Of a stretch of DNA of 64,000 bases, positions 17,472 to 25,558 are shown piece by piece. Within the stretch, counting starts at the first letter, position 1, and each line of letters starts with the position of its first letter. Source of the stretch: Bacillota bacterium (lineage in GTDB: Bacteria; Bacillota; Clostridia; Lachnospirales; Lachnospiraceae); NCBI GenBank assembly GCA_023392535.1, contig JAEVYY010000009.1, forward strand, positions 186,001-250,000, written 5' to 3'. A program made the translations under genes and the position numbers. The notes beneath the pieces were generated by a model that made no database searches, was not told where the DNA came from, and saw nothing but the letters and a program-made list of their open reading frames with translations.

Positions 17472-17822
17472 CTATTTGATTTTTAAATATTTCTTCTGCG
17501 CACGTACATCCACATATCCGTATGCTATCAGAAAGACAAAAGAAATAATTAGAAAAATGAATTGTAAGGTATCAAGACCAGATACATATTTGGAGGAAAT
17601 CCCAAGTCCGCCTGATAGTAACGCACATATCCCCATTCCAATTGTCGGAATCGTCATTGCTTTTACAAATCCAGGTACATCTGCTTCTTTCGTTACTTCC
17701 ATTCCTTTACTTAATAAAATACCTGGAATAGTACCTTTTGTAACCATTCCAATGGACGAATACAAAAGATAAATGCCCCCTAGTAAAATAATGATATCAA
17801 AAATTGGAAACGACTCTGACAT
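17472..17822 (-). CDS. Small integral membrane protein, unknown function
   Basis: A 116-residue protein that I do not recognise. It shows about three to four hydrophobic segments: near 8-28, about 50-72 and about 85-105. A Lys-rich C-terminus suggests a cytoplasmic tail. It lies 37 bases after threonine synthase in the same direction and is followed at once by a strong terminator, so the two genes probably share a transcript. A role in amino-acid export or membrane-associated regulation is possible, but nothing in the sequence shows it. Confidence 0.75.
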   Translation of the reverse strand: MSESFPIFDIIILLGGIYLLYSSIGMVTKGTIPGILLSKGMEVTKEADVPGFVKAMTIPTIGMGICALLSGGLGISSKYVSGLDTLQFIFLIISFVFLIAYGYVDVRAQKKYLKIK

Positions 17823-17859
17823 GTTTTATGTATCCTTTCTCTCATGCACTTTTAATCAT

Positions 17860-19347
17860 CTATAATCCTAAAAAATCCGTTACTGTTTCCTTCATTTGAT
17901 CCTTATCACAGATATGATTATGTAGGATCGGTGCTGTTCTGATCTCCTCAATTGCATTTGGAATTTTTACTTTTGAAATCTTCTCAAGTTCCCCAATCAG
18001 TTCAAAATCAGATAAGGAACCATATTTATCATCTATGGACGACATTACGCTTCTGCCAAATTTATAAGGACTTGCTGTAGAAACAATCACTGTCTTTTTC
18101 CTATCGCCCGTTTCATTTACATATTTTTCATAAACTGCTGCAGCAACTGCTGTATGTGTGTCAATTACATATCCCTCTTTTTCATACAGTTTACGGATCA
18201 TCAAACTTGTCTCTTCCTCTGATGCATAATTACCATAGAAATCTTTGAGCTCTTCCTGCATATCATTTGTAATATCATATTTACCTGATTTCGCAAGTGA
18301 ATCCATCAATGAAGCATTTTTTTCTGCATCATTTCCAGCAATACGATAAAGTAAGCGTTCGAGATTACTGGATATCAAGATATCCATAGATGGAGAAGAT
18401 GTTAGTATAAAATCTCTGTTTCTATCATAACTGCCTGTCGTAAAGAAGTCATAAAGCACCTTATTATCATTGGATGCACAAATCAGTCTATCAATTGGAA
18501 CTCCTATTAGCTTCGCATAGTATCCAGCAAGAATATTACCAAAATTACCCGTTGGAACAACCACATTAATTTTTTCGCCATTTTTTATCTCACCCTTTTG
18601 TAAGAGTTGTACATATGCATAAACATAATATACCATTTGTGGTACCAGTCTTCCAATATTAATCGAATTAGCAGAAGAGAACTGGTAGCCTTTTTGGCTC
18701 ATTTTTGCAGAAAGTTCCTTGTCTTTGAACAAATTTTTAACGCCGGTTTGAGCATCATCAAAGTTTCCATTTATTCCTACTACAAAAGTATTCTTTCCTT
18801 TTTGTGTCACCATTTGTTTTTCTTGAATCATACTGACACCATTTTTCGGATAAAATACAATAATCTTTGTTCCTTCTACGTCCGAAAAGCCAGCAAGTGC
18901 TGCTTTTCCAGTATCCCCGGAGGTTGCTGTCAAAATAATAATATCGTTATTAACTTGGTTCTTTTTGGCAGAAGCTATCATGAGATGAGGTAAAATAGAT
19001 AATGCCATGTCTTTAAATGCAATAGTCGCTCCATGAAACAATTCTAAATAATAAGGGGACTTATTGCCGACAATCGGTGCGACTTTTAGGGTATCAAATT
19101 TTGAATCATATGCTTTATGAATACAGTCCTTTAATTCTTGTTCCGTAAAATCAGTCAAGAATAATTTCATGACTTCATAGGCAACTTCCGGATAAGACAT
19201 AGAAGACAATTCCTCCAATGTCTTGTCCAGTGCCGGAATCGATTCCGGAACAAATAGCCCTCCATCATCTGCCAGCCCTTTTAAGATTGCTTCTGATGCC
19301 TTTACTTTTCTATTTTCACCTCTCGTACTTTTATATGAAATATCCAT
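17860..19347 (-). CDS. thrC: Threonine synthase
   Basis: A PLP enzyme of 495 residues that converts O-phosphohomoserine to threonine, the last step of the pathway. The length fits the long (ThrC type 2) group. The PLP-binding Lys112 lies in ATIAFKDMAL, TATSGDTGKAAL is the conserved phosphate-binding stretch, and VVPTGNFGNILAGYYAK is the PLP phosphate loop. No other threonine gene is beside it. The upstream gap (19348-19490) holds possible -10 and -35 boxes but no clear T-box or attenuator. Confidence 0.96.
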   Translation of the reverse strand: MDISYKSTRGENRKVKASEAILKGLADDGGLFVPESIPALDKTLEELSSMSYPEVAYEVMKLFLTDFTEQELKDCIHKAYDSKFDTLKVAPIVGNKSPYYLELFHGATIAFKDMALSILPHLMIASAKKNQVNNDIIILTATSGDTGKAALAGFSDVEGTKIIVFYPKNGVSMIQEKQMVTQKGKNTFVVGINGNFDDAQTGVKNLFKDKELSAKMSQKGYQFSSANSINIGRLVPQMVYYVYAYVQLLQKGEIKNGEKINVVVPTGNFGNILAGYYAKLIGVPIDRLICASNDNKVLYDFFTTGSYDRNRDFILTSSPSMDILISSNLERLLYRIAGNDAEKNASLMDSLAKSGKYDITNDMQEELKDFYGNYASEEETSLMIRKLYEKEGYVIDTHTAVAAAVYEKYVNETGDRKKTVIVSTASPYKFGRSVMSSIDDKYGSLSDFELIGELEKISKVKIPNAIEEIRTAPILHNHICDKDQMKETVTDFLGL

Positions 19348-19490
19348 CTTATACTTCCTCTCCTACTGTTTTGAAAAACTATCCATTATTATTCTATAAG
19401 AAGTATGTATTGCAAATTGTAACAATCTCCCTATTCAGTAAAAAAGTATATCATATTCTCTGTTGATACGCAAATAAAAAGGGTTGATTT

Positions 19491-20105
19491 TTAACGGAAG
19501 AATTCATGTCCTCCATACGAAAACAGAAAATTTAAATGGGTGTCAAACCACCGCATTTTTTCTGGATCTGCTGAGTCTCTTGCCGCAAAGTAGAGCGCAC
19601 CATTTGCAATATTTTCTCCTAGTAAAGCTCTGTCCACCACATCCTTTGTCTCTTCCGTTACACGAACAAGAGAAAATCTACCATCACTTATTGGTGAAAA
19701 TTGTGTAATTCCAGCTTCTCTTTGAAAAATTACTCCTGTAACCGTATTAGGAAACCGCTTGTCCATTACTCTATTGATCACTACATTGGCAACCAGCATT
19801 TTACCGGACTGATCTTCTCCACCTGCCTCTGCTTCTACAATTTTTAGCAAATTTTCATAATCGTCATTTTTAAGCTCGATCACAGTATCCTTTTCCAGTA
19901 TCTGATAGGATACTACTCTTTGACCGGAAGATGCATTTGGCAAAAAACTACGTCTGCTTGTCCTCTCTTCTTTTTCTCTTAACAGCTTAATTTGAAATGC
20001 CGGTGTCGCAGCAAATCTAGTTGTTCTAATTCCTATTACACTTGCGATTGCTGTAATCAGCATACATTGGAAAATACAAAAATACAGTACAAATCTTTTA
20101 TACAT
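19491..20105 (-). CDS. SleB/CwlJ-type cell wall hydrolase (Hydrolase_2)
   Basis: About 204 residues with an N-terminal signal anchor (residues 5-24) and a C-terminal Hydrolase_2 domain. The domain begins at IVEAEAGGEDQSGKML, which carries the likely catalytic Glu, followed by ANVVINR and the NGALYFAAR region. Spore cortex lytic transglycosylases SleB and CwlJ share this domain, but there is no peptidoglycan-binding repeat, so a vegetative wall hydrolase is equally possible. The ATG at 20105 is preferred, because gggag precedes it and the protein then opens directly on the signal anchor; a longer form from 20171 is possible. Confidence 0.85.
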   Translation of the reverse strand: MYKRFVLYFCIFQCMLITAIASVIGIRTTRFAATPAFQIKLLREKEERTSRRSFLPNASSGQRVVSYQILEKDTVIELKNDDYENLLKIVEAEAGGEDQSGKMLVANVVINRVMDKRFPNTVTGVIFQREAGITQFSPISDGRFSLVRVTEETKDVVDRALLGENIANGALYFAARDSADPEKMRWFDTHLNFLFSYGGHEFFR

Positions 20106-20237
20106 ATTTACTCCCATCTTCATAACGTTTTTAAGCATCAGAAAATATGAAATTCTGTCTTCCCTTTTCATACTTCCACGATTCAGAATTCCCTATAAGA
20201 TTATTCTATACACGAAGTGGGTAAAATATTTCTAAAA

Positions 20238-20266
20238 TTGTTTTATTTTTGTTAAAATGTTATACT
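20238..20266 (+). promoter_or_regulatory. Candidate promoter of the AP2/HNH-like gene
   Basis: TTGTTT and TATACT (5 of 6) with an exact 17-base spacer lie about 45 bases before the ATG. The same pair of boxes and spacing occurs before apbE at 23104. Confidence 0.5.
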
Positions 20267-20311
20267 TATCCTGTTATATTTGTAAAAATTATGAAATAAT
20301 TGGAGGAATAC

Positions 20312-21127
20312 ATGGAATCAACCCTGCCTGGAGTCTATGTCGCTACCAAAAAAGATCTGACTACCTATTTTAGAGCTTCTTTAACCTATAGACAAAAACA
20401 CATCAGTTTAGGAAGCTACGATACCATGATAAAGGCTCATCTTGCCTATCGGGAAGCACTGGAAATTTTAAAGGACACTTCACGAAACATCGAAGATTAT
20501 AAAACGGGACAACTTCTTCCCTTCGATAAATGGGTCTTACTTATTAATTATCGTGATAATAATATTTATATTTGCAATCCCATTTATACGCGAAAAAAAT
20601 ACTTCAATTACTATTTGTCTCCGTCCATTACACTAATTTTTGATATTGATGATTTGTTTTATTACTCTTCTCATAAGATTATGAAGAGAAAAGGACATCT
20701 ATTTGTTGCTGATTATGGAATGCAGTATAATATTTTAAATCGATATGGGATCAAAAATTATGCTGTTGTGGATCGTGACTATCGTTTCATTAATGGTAAT
20801 ATCTATGACTTTCGCTATGAAAACATAGAAATCTTAAATAGATATCACGGCGTCCGTAAAATATTGCAAAACGGGCTTCCTGCCTATAAAGTTAGAATAC
20901 ATATCCGCAGTTATTACCAGGTTGGCATCTATCGAACGGAATCAGAAGCTGCCATTGCATATAATAAAGCAATTGATATCCTACGCAAAAATGGAATCAT
21001 GAAAAATTACAGTCCCAATTTTTTGGAGGGTCTATCCAATGCCGACTATGCAGATATCTATACCAAACTAAAAGTTTCCAAAAAGCTTTACGCTCTAGAT
21101 GCAAACGCGGCAGAGGAGCTTAAATAG
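20312..21127 (+). CDS. AP2/HNH-like DNA-binding protein, nuclease His absent
   Basis: A 271-residue protein whose name is not known to me. Residues about 6-53 and about 177-236 both look like AP2 domains: a three-strand sheet with FRASLTYRQKHISLGSYDT and KVRIHIRSYYQVGIYRTES, each followed by a helix starting AHLAYREAL or AAIAYNKAI. Between them, about 130-176, is a region like the HNH core of AP2-HNH homing endonucleases (VVDRDYRFINGNIYDFRYENIEI). The His of the usual VDHING is Arg, so cutting is unlikely. The start at 20312 has ttggagg upstream. It is Tyr- and Ile-rich and stands alone. A sequence-specific DNA-binding role derived from a mobile endonuclease is inferred. Confidence 0.65.
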   Translation: MESTLPGVYVATKKDLTTYFRASLTYRQKHISLGSYDTMIKAHLAYREALEILKDTSRNIEDYKTGQLLPFDKWVLLINYRDNNIYICNPIYTRKKYFNYYLSPSITLIFDIDDLFYYSSHKIMKRKGHLFVADYGMQYNILNRYGIKNYAVVDRDYRFINGNIYDFRYENIEILNRYHGVRKILQNGLPAYKVRIHIRSYYQVGIYRTESEAAIAYNKAIDILRKNGIMKNYSPNFLEGLSNADYADIYTKLKVSKKLYALDANAAEELK

Positions 21128-21817
21128 TTATGAAATCAACATGTACATAAATGCGGGCAATAAATATGCAGATAAAATATCATAGGTTCCATGCGCAATG
21201 ATCAGTGGGGAAATACTTTTTTTCTTAGAAAAAAATAAGAATCCGCAAAGAATGGTAGTGTTCAAAGTAATATTAAAAGCTTCTCCAAACACGAATCGAA
21301 TAGGTGGCCAATGAATACTATAGAAAATTATGCTATTTAGAACAATCAGAATTATTTTACTCTTTGTAATTTCGATGGATTTATTCAAAATAAATCCCCG
21401 CATCATTAATTCTTCCGTAAATCCCACACAAAAAATACAATAAACGGACATTACAATTATGTGTCCTAAGTCAGGAGGCACTGCTAAAATTTTATAGTCC
21501 ATGCCCATTAACAGCAGTGGAATCTGTTGAACCATAAACATAATCATACCCATTAGGATTCCAAATAGAATTTCTCTGATAGATATCCGCTTTAAGCCAA
21601 TGCTACATAACGGTTTCTTTTCTATCCTGACAACATAGAACAAGATGGTCGAAGCAATAAAAAAATAAGTCATGATGCCAAACCATAGGTCATCTGTCTG
21701 AAAAAGTCTGCCCAGATTGCGAAACAGACTACTAAAAAAAATGCACATAAAGTAACAAGCTATTATTTCTATGACAGACTTCCTTTTTAAAGAAGTACTT
21801 AGACATGTATTTTTCAT
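21128..21817 (-). CDS. CPBP-family intramembrane metalloprotease (CAAX/Abi)
   Basis: A 229-residue polytopic membrane protein with about seven hydrophobic segments. The family motif EExxxR is present as TEELMMRGF, and a later HWPP and a C-terminal IIAHGTYD supply the conserved His residues. Members cleave membrane substrates or act in bacteriocin immunity. Its stop codon directly abuts the stop of the convergent AP2/HNH-like gene, with no terminator between them. The substrate is unknown. Confidence 0.85.
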   Translation of the reverse strand: MKNTCLSTSLKRKSVIEIIACYFMCIFFSSLFRNLGRLFQTDDLWFGIMTYFFIASTILFYVVRIEKKPLCSIGLKRISIREILFGILMGMIMFMVQQIPLLLMGMDYKILAVPPDLGHIIVMSVYCIFCVGFTEELMMRGFILNKSIEITKSKIILIVLNSIIFYSIHWPPIRFVFGEAFNITLNTTILCGFLFFSKKKSISPLIIAHGTYDILSAYLLPAFMYMLIS

Positions 21818-21851
21818 GAAAATTTCTCCTTTTATCGATTGTACCTAAACC

Positions 21852-23033
21852 TTATTTCATCTCATAATTAATAAAGCAAATATCTAAATTGGCATCTCCT
21901 ACAATTCCATCGATCTTACCTGATTGTGTATATTGCCACATTGAAAATTTATAAGGATAATCTGGAACATTTCCATCCTGTGAAAGCCAAACATCAAATG
22001 CTCCTACGGTTGATAAGTTTATTTGCTGGATCAGCCATTCTTTATTCCCATAAAGGATTCCTTTATATCCCACTTCTTTTAATGCTTGTAAAAAAACCAG
22101 GGCAATATTACTCTTCTCCTCTTTTGTCAAAATATCTGTTCTGGCTACATCCCCGGAAATCTTTTCCATGACAAACGCAATCGGAAAGGTAATCGGATAA
22201 TCTTTCACACATCCATATACTAGATTTGCTTCCTCCAAGGCTTCTTCCTTTGATATTGCCTGAGAGTAGAAATAAACACCGATATTCAACCCAGCCTCGG
22301 TCGCCCTCTGCATGTAGTCTGCAAAAGTATCATCTAATACAATCTGACCATTTCCATAACCTCTGGCACCAACTCGGATCATGACGAACTGTACACCCGC
22401 ATTTTTTAATTTTGTGAAATTCACATCACCATTTTCTTTTGCTATATCTACCCCAAAATAAGTAATATTTTTACTGTTTTCATAATATTTCATAATTGGA
22501 TTTTCATAAGAAAATCCCTTTAGATCATATTTGTTTTTTGTTATGTAAGGGCTGATGGAAACCCATTCTTCCGTCCCATCAGACTTTTTGATCATTGTTT
22601 GATTCACATGATCTGCTATTGCATCTGTAACGGTTTCCTTACTGCCTATTTGTTTGGAATCCTCGCCTTCCGTATTTTTATTCTTACCGCTATTATTGCT
22701 GCTATCCTCCAAAGCATTATCGGCATGCTCACCATCTGCTTTTTTATAAGCATCCCAAAACTCTAACTGATCCGAGGTAAGTCCATCATTCTCCACCAGC
22801 TTCTGCACGCTCTCATGAACTGCATTTGCCTCTTTTTTCAGAGTACTGTCCGTAGACTCTGTTTTTTTATTATTCTGAGTACTTTTAAAATTTTGAGTAT
22901 TTGAGTGAATGAAAACTATGATCCCAACAATAAAAAGTATGACCACAGACAAGTAAATTGCCATTTGCATCACATTTTTGCTTTCGGATGGTTCTTCATA
23001 CCCATTTTCCTCATAATTATCTTCTAAACGCAT
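21852..23033 (-). CDS. Membrane-anchored GH25 lysozyme-like protein
   Basis: A 393-residue protein. A short acidic cytoplasmic N-terminus precedes a membrane anchor at about 22-44. A Lys/Glu/Asn-rich linker runs to about 150, and a C-terminal GH25 (muramidase) domain starts near 191. FGVDIAKENGDVNF supplies the first catalytic-site Asp (196). At the DxE site the sequence is FVME (Val288, Glu290), so one acid is lost while the Glu remains. WLSQDG and a MWQYTQSGKIDGI segment match the family's end. It may still cut peptidoglycan weakly or only bind it. It is a single gene, 35 bases upstream of the CPBP gene and possibly co-transcribed with it. Confidence 0.85.
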   Translation of the reverse strand: MRLEDNYEENGYEEPSESKNVMQMAIYLSVVILFIVGIIVFIHSNTQNFKSTQNNKKTESTDSTLKKEANAVHESVQKLVENDGLTSDQLEFWDAYKKADGEHADNALEDSSNNSGKNKNTEGEDSKQIGSKETVTDAIADHVNQTMIKKSDGTEEWVSISPYITKNKYDLKGFSYENPIMKYYENSKNITYFGVDIAKENGDVNFTKLKNAGVQFVMIRVGARGYGNGQIVLDDTFADYMQRATEAGLNIGVYFYSQAISKEEALEEANLVYGCVKDYPITFPIAFVMEKISGDVARTDILTKEEKSNIALVFLQALKEVGYKGILYGNKEWLIQQINLSTVGAFDVWLSQDGNVPDYPYKFSMWQYTQSGKIDGIVGDANLDICFINYEMK

Positions 23034-23103
23034 TTTCTCCCTCCCCTTTTTCGTATATCATACATTAATATTTATCTTACCGTCTATGAATATTAGTGCT
23101 TTC

Positions 23104-23132
23104 TTGTTTTATCGTCATTTTCATATTATACT
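23104..23132 (+). promoter_or_regulatory. Candidate promoter of apbE
   Basis: TTGTTT and TATACT with a 17-base spacer lie about 40 bases upstream of the apbE start. Confidence 0.5.
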
Positions 23133-23173
23133 ATAAATAGTTCAAACCAACAAAAAAATATAAGGAAGATTCC

Positions 23174-24157
23174 ATGAAACAGCGCCGATACTTATTTTTA
23201 TCTATTTTTCTTCTACTCCTCATTCTTTTAGAAGGTTGTAGCAAGAAGCAGGAGCCAATAACCAAATCAGGCTTTTATTTAAACACGGTCATAACAATTA
23301 CACTATATAATCATACGGATCCTTCATTAATCGACGGTGCCTTTTTGGTATGTGATAAGTATGAACATTTGTTGAGCCGTACGATACCTGGAAGCGATAT
23401 TTGGAATATTAATCACAGTGATGGAAAACCTACTGAAGTTTCCGAAGAAACTTTTAGTTTATTACAAACAGCAATCGCTTACTGTAATGAAACAAATGGG
23501 GCTATTGATATTACATTAGCTCCTCTTAGTGATCTATGGGATTTTACTTCTGACAAACCCAAAAAAATACCCCATGATTCTGATATACTCAAACTGCTTT
23601 CCAACGTCGATTACCACACTATAGAATTGAATCGAAATACCGTTTTATTACATAATAAGAATACTGCTATTGATCTTGGCTTTATCGCGAAGGGATTTAT
23701 TGCAGATAAAATAAAAGAATATTTGGTTCAAAATGGGGTATCAAGTGCCGTAATAAATCTTGGCGGTAATGTAGTAACCATTGGCAATAAGCCTGATGGA
23801 TCTCCTTTTACAATTGGTATACAAAAACCATTTGATAGCAGAAACACTGCTATTACAACGGTATCTACAACAAACTCTTCCGTGGTATCCTCTGGTATAT
23901 ATGAGCGTTACTTTAAAAAAGGAGACAAAATCTATCATCATATTTTAAACCCCAGAACTGGATATCCAATGGATACAAAGCTTCTCGGTGTTACCATTTT
24001 ATCAAAAACTTCCCTGCAAGGGGATGCACTTAGTACCAGTTGCTTAGTACTTGGCCTGAAGGATGGCATGCAGCTCATTGAATCGCTCCCTGATGTAGAG
24101 GCTATCTTTATTACAGACGATTACGAACTTCATTATTCATCTGGAATAGAGCCATAG
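23174..24157 (+). CDS. apbE: FAD:protein FMN transferase (ApbE), lipoprotein
   Basis: A 327-residue lipoprotein with signal peptide and lipobox LLEGC (Cys22). It transfers FMN from FAD to Thr/Ser of target proteins on the outer face of the membrane. Family motifs are DLGFIAKGFIAD, INLGGNV, HHILNPRTGYP and GDALSTS. Rnf subunits D and G carry covalent FMN placed by this enzyme, and rnfCDGEAB lies about 4 kb further on, so the two probably work together. The gene converges on the XRE-cupin regulator with 24 bases between stops. Confidence 0.95.
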   Translation: MKQRRYLFLSIFLLLLILLEGCSKKQEPITKSGFYLNTVITITLYNHTDPSLIDGAFLVCDKYEHLLSRTIPGSDIWNINHSDGKPTEVSEETFSLLQTAIAYCNETNGAIDITLAPLSDLWDFTSDKPKKIPHDSDILKLLSNVDYHTIELNRNTVLLHNKNTAIDLGFIAKGFIADKIKEYLVQNGVSSAVINLGGNVVTIGNKPDGSPFTIGIQKPFDSRNTAITTVSTTNSSVVSSGIYERYFKKGDKIYHHILNPRTGYPMDTKLLGVTILSKTSLQGDALSTSCLVLGLKDGMQLIESLPDVEAIFITDDYELHYSSGIEP

Positions 24158-24181
24158 CTTATACCGATCATGTCTATCGTA

Positions 24182-24751
24182 TTATGCATAATAAATGACC
24201 ATACATAGTTGAACCGTTTGATTTTCATGATTTTTATAGGCATGTTTCTGATCAGCTTTATACCGAATAGACTGACCCTTATGAATTTCATATGTAATCT
24301 CTCCTACTTGCAAAGTCAACTGCCCATCATACACAAGAATAAATTCTTCTGTACCTGCATCGTGAGGCAATGATTCTGACTCCGCACCCGGCTGCATTTC
24401 TATATGGAGTATTTCAAAGTTTCTACCTGGTTCGAACGGAAAGACCGGATACAATTGAAAGGCATCACTATCATTTGTCAGGGGTGTCACCGCAGTATTG
24501 TCAATTATTTCTACTTCCTCTTTCTCCTCTGTCATTAACAAAGTAAAGGATATCTTTAACCCTGTAGATATTTTCCACAAGGTAGCCACAGATGGTATCG
24601 ATTCTCCTCTTTCTATCTGTCCAAGCATACTCTTACTTACGCCCGTTATTTCTGCTACCTCATCCAATGTCAAATCTTTATCTTTCCTCAATCGCTTTAA
24701 ATTACCTGCAATAACCTCATTCAGATTTTCGATTGATCTATTTGTATTCAT
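24182..24751 (-). CDS. XRE-family regulator with cupin domain
   Basis: A 189-residue regulator. The N-terminal helix-turn-helix at about 14-68 includes LTLDEVAEITGVSKSMLGQ. The C-terminal cupin fold at about 105-186 includes EEFILVYDGQLTLQVG. Such proteins sense a small ligand in the cupin. It lies 23 bases after the activase gene, so it is the third gene of the glycyl radical operon and its likely autoregulator. The ligand is probably related to the enzyme's substrate, which is unknown. Confidence 0.9.
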   Translation of the reverse strand: MNTNRSIENLNEVIAGNLKRLRKDKDLTLDEVAEITGVSKSMLGQIERGESIPSVATLWKISTGLKISFTLLMTEEKEEVEIIDNTAVTPLTNDSDAFQLYPVFPFEPGRNFEILHIEMQPGAESESLPHDAGTEEFILVYDGQLTLQVGEITYEIHKGQSIRYKADQKHAYKNHENQTVQLCMVIYYA

Positions 24752-24774
24752 GTGTTATCCCCTTTATCTTTAAT

Positions 24775-25524
24775 CTACCGATAGGATACTACTTTTACCC
24801 CCATCTCACAAGCAAGTTTCTCATAAATTTTCATCTCTTCTTTTGTTGGAGCATTAAGATTCTTGCTAGGCAATGGGATTCCAAGTTGCTTATATTTTTC
24901 TTCTCCATAGGTATGATAAGGTAAAAATTCTACCTTGGGTGCTTTTATATGTTCTTTCATAAATGTAAGTGTTTTTGTTATATTTACGATATCAGAATTG
25001 ATACCAACAATAACTGGAATCCGGATAACCAGTTCTGTCTTTAGCGTAGCTACCTTTCTTATATTTTCAAGAATGGGCGAAAGTTCATACTTTGTATACT
25101 TCTTATGCTTTAGCGAGTCCATATGCTTTATATCTATAAAAATAAGGTCCATTTTACGCAGGATATCAGTTATGCTTTCGAATGAAAATACGCCACATGT
25201 CTCTAAGGAAAGAGAAACACCCGTATCATACAATTCGTTTACAAGCGCTCTTAAAAATTCTGTCTGCACAGTGGCTTCTCCCCCCGAAAATGTTACGCCG
25301 CCACCGGAATATTGATAAAATATCTTTTGTCTTTCTATTTGCCTGATGATTTCCTGCACAGTGATCTCCTGCGTCATGGAATTCTTCCTAGTCTGCCCTT
25401 CCGGATTAGAGCACCATGCGCATCGAAGGGGGCAACCAGGTAAAAAAACTGTGGTCCTTATTCCTTCTCCATCATTTACGGAAAGGTTCTGTATCTGCAT
25501 CACATATCCTTTGCAATCTGTCAT
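24775..25524 (-). CDS. Glycyl radical enzyme activase (radical SAM)
   Basis: A 249-residue radical SAM protein that makes the glycyl radical on the partner enzyme encoded 34 bases upstream. The cluster motif is C31-x3-C35-x2-C38 (GCPLRCAWC), followed by SGGE. The length is that of pyruvate formate-lyase activase. It lacks the extra ferredoxin-like insert with two more clusters found in most dehydratase and decarboxylase activases. It resembles PflA in layout, although its partner is not PFL. Confidence 0.93.
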   Translation of the reverse strand: MTDCKGYVMQIQNLSVNDGEGIRTTVFLPGCPLRCAWCSNPEGQTRKNSMTQEITVQEIIRQIERQKIFYQYSGGGVTFSGGEATVQTEFLRALVNELYDTGVSLSLETCGVFSFESITDILRKMDLIFIDIKHMDSLKHKKYTKYELSPILENIRKVATLKTELVIRIPVIVGINSDIVNITKTLTFMKEHIKAPKVEFLPYHTYGEEKYKQLGIPLPSKNLNAPTKEEMKIYEKLACEMGVKVVSYR

Positions 25525-25558
25525 GATTTTCTTTTACTTCCTTTCCACTTTCCCAGAA

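Noticed and set aside
19348..19490. T-box or threonine attenuator upstream of thrC
   Set aside because: No T-box core sequence, no leader peptide and no terminator hairpin was visible in the 143 bases.
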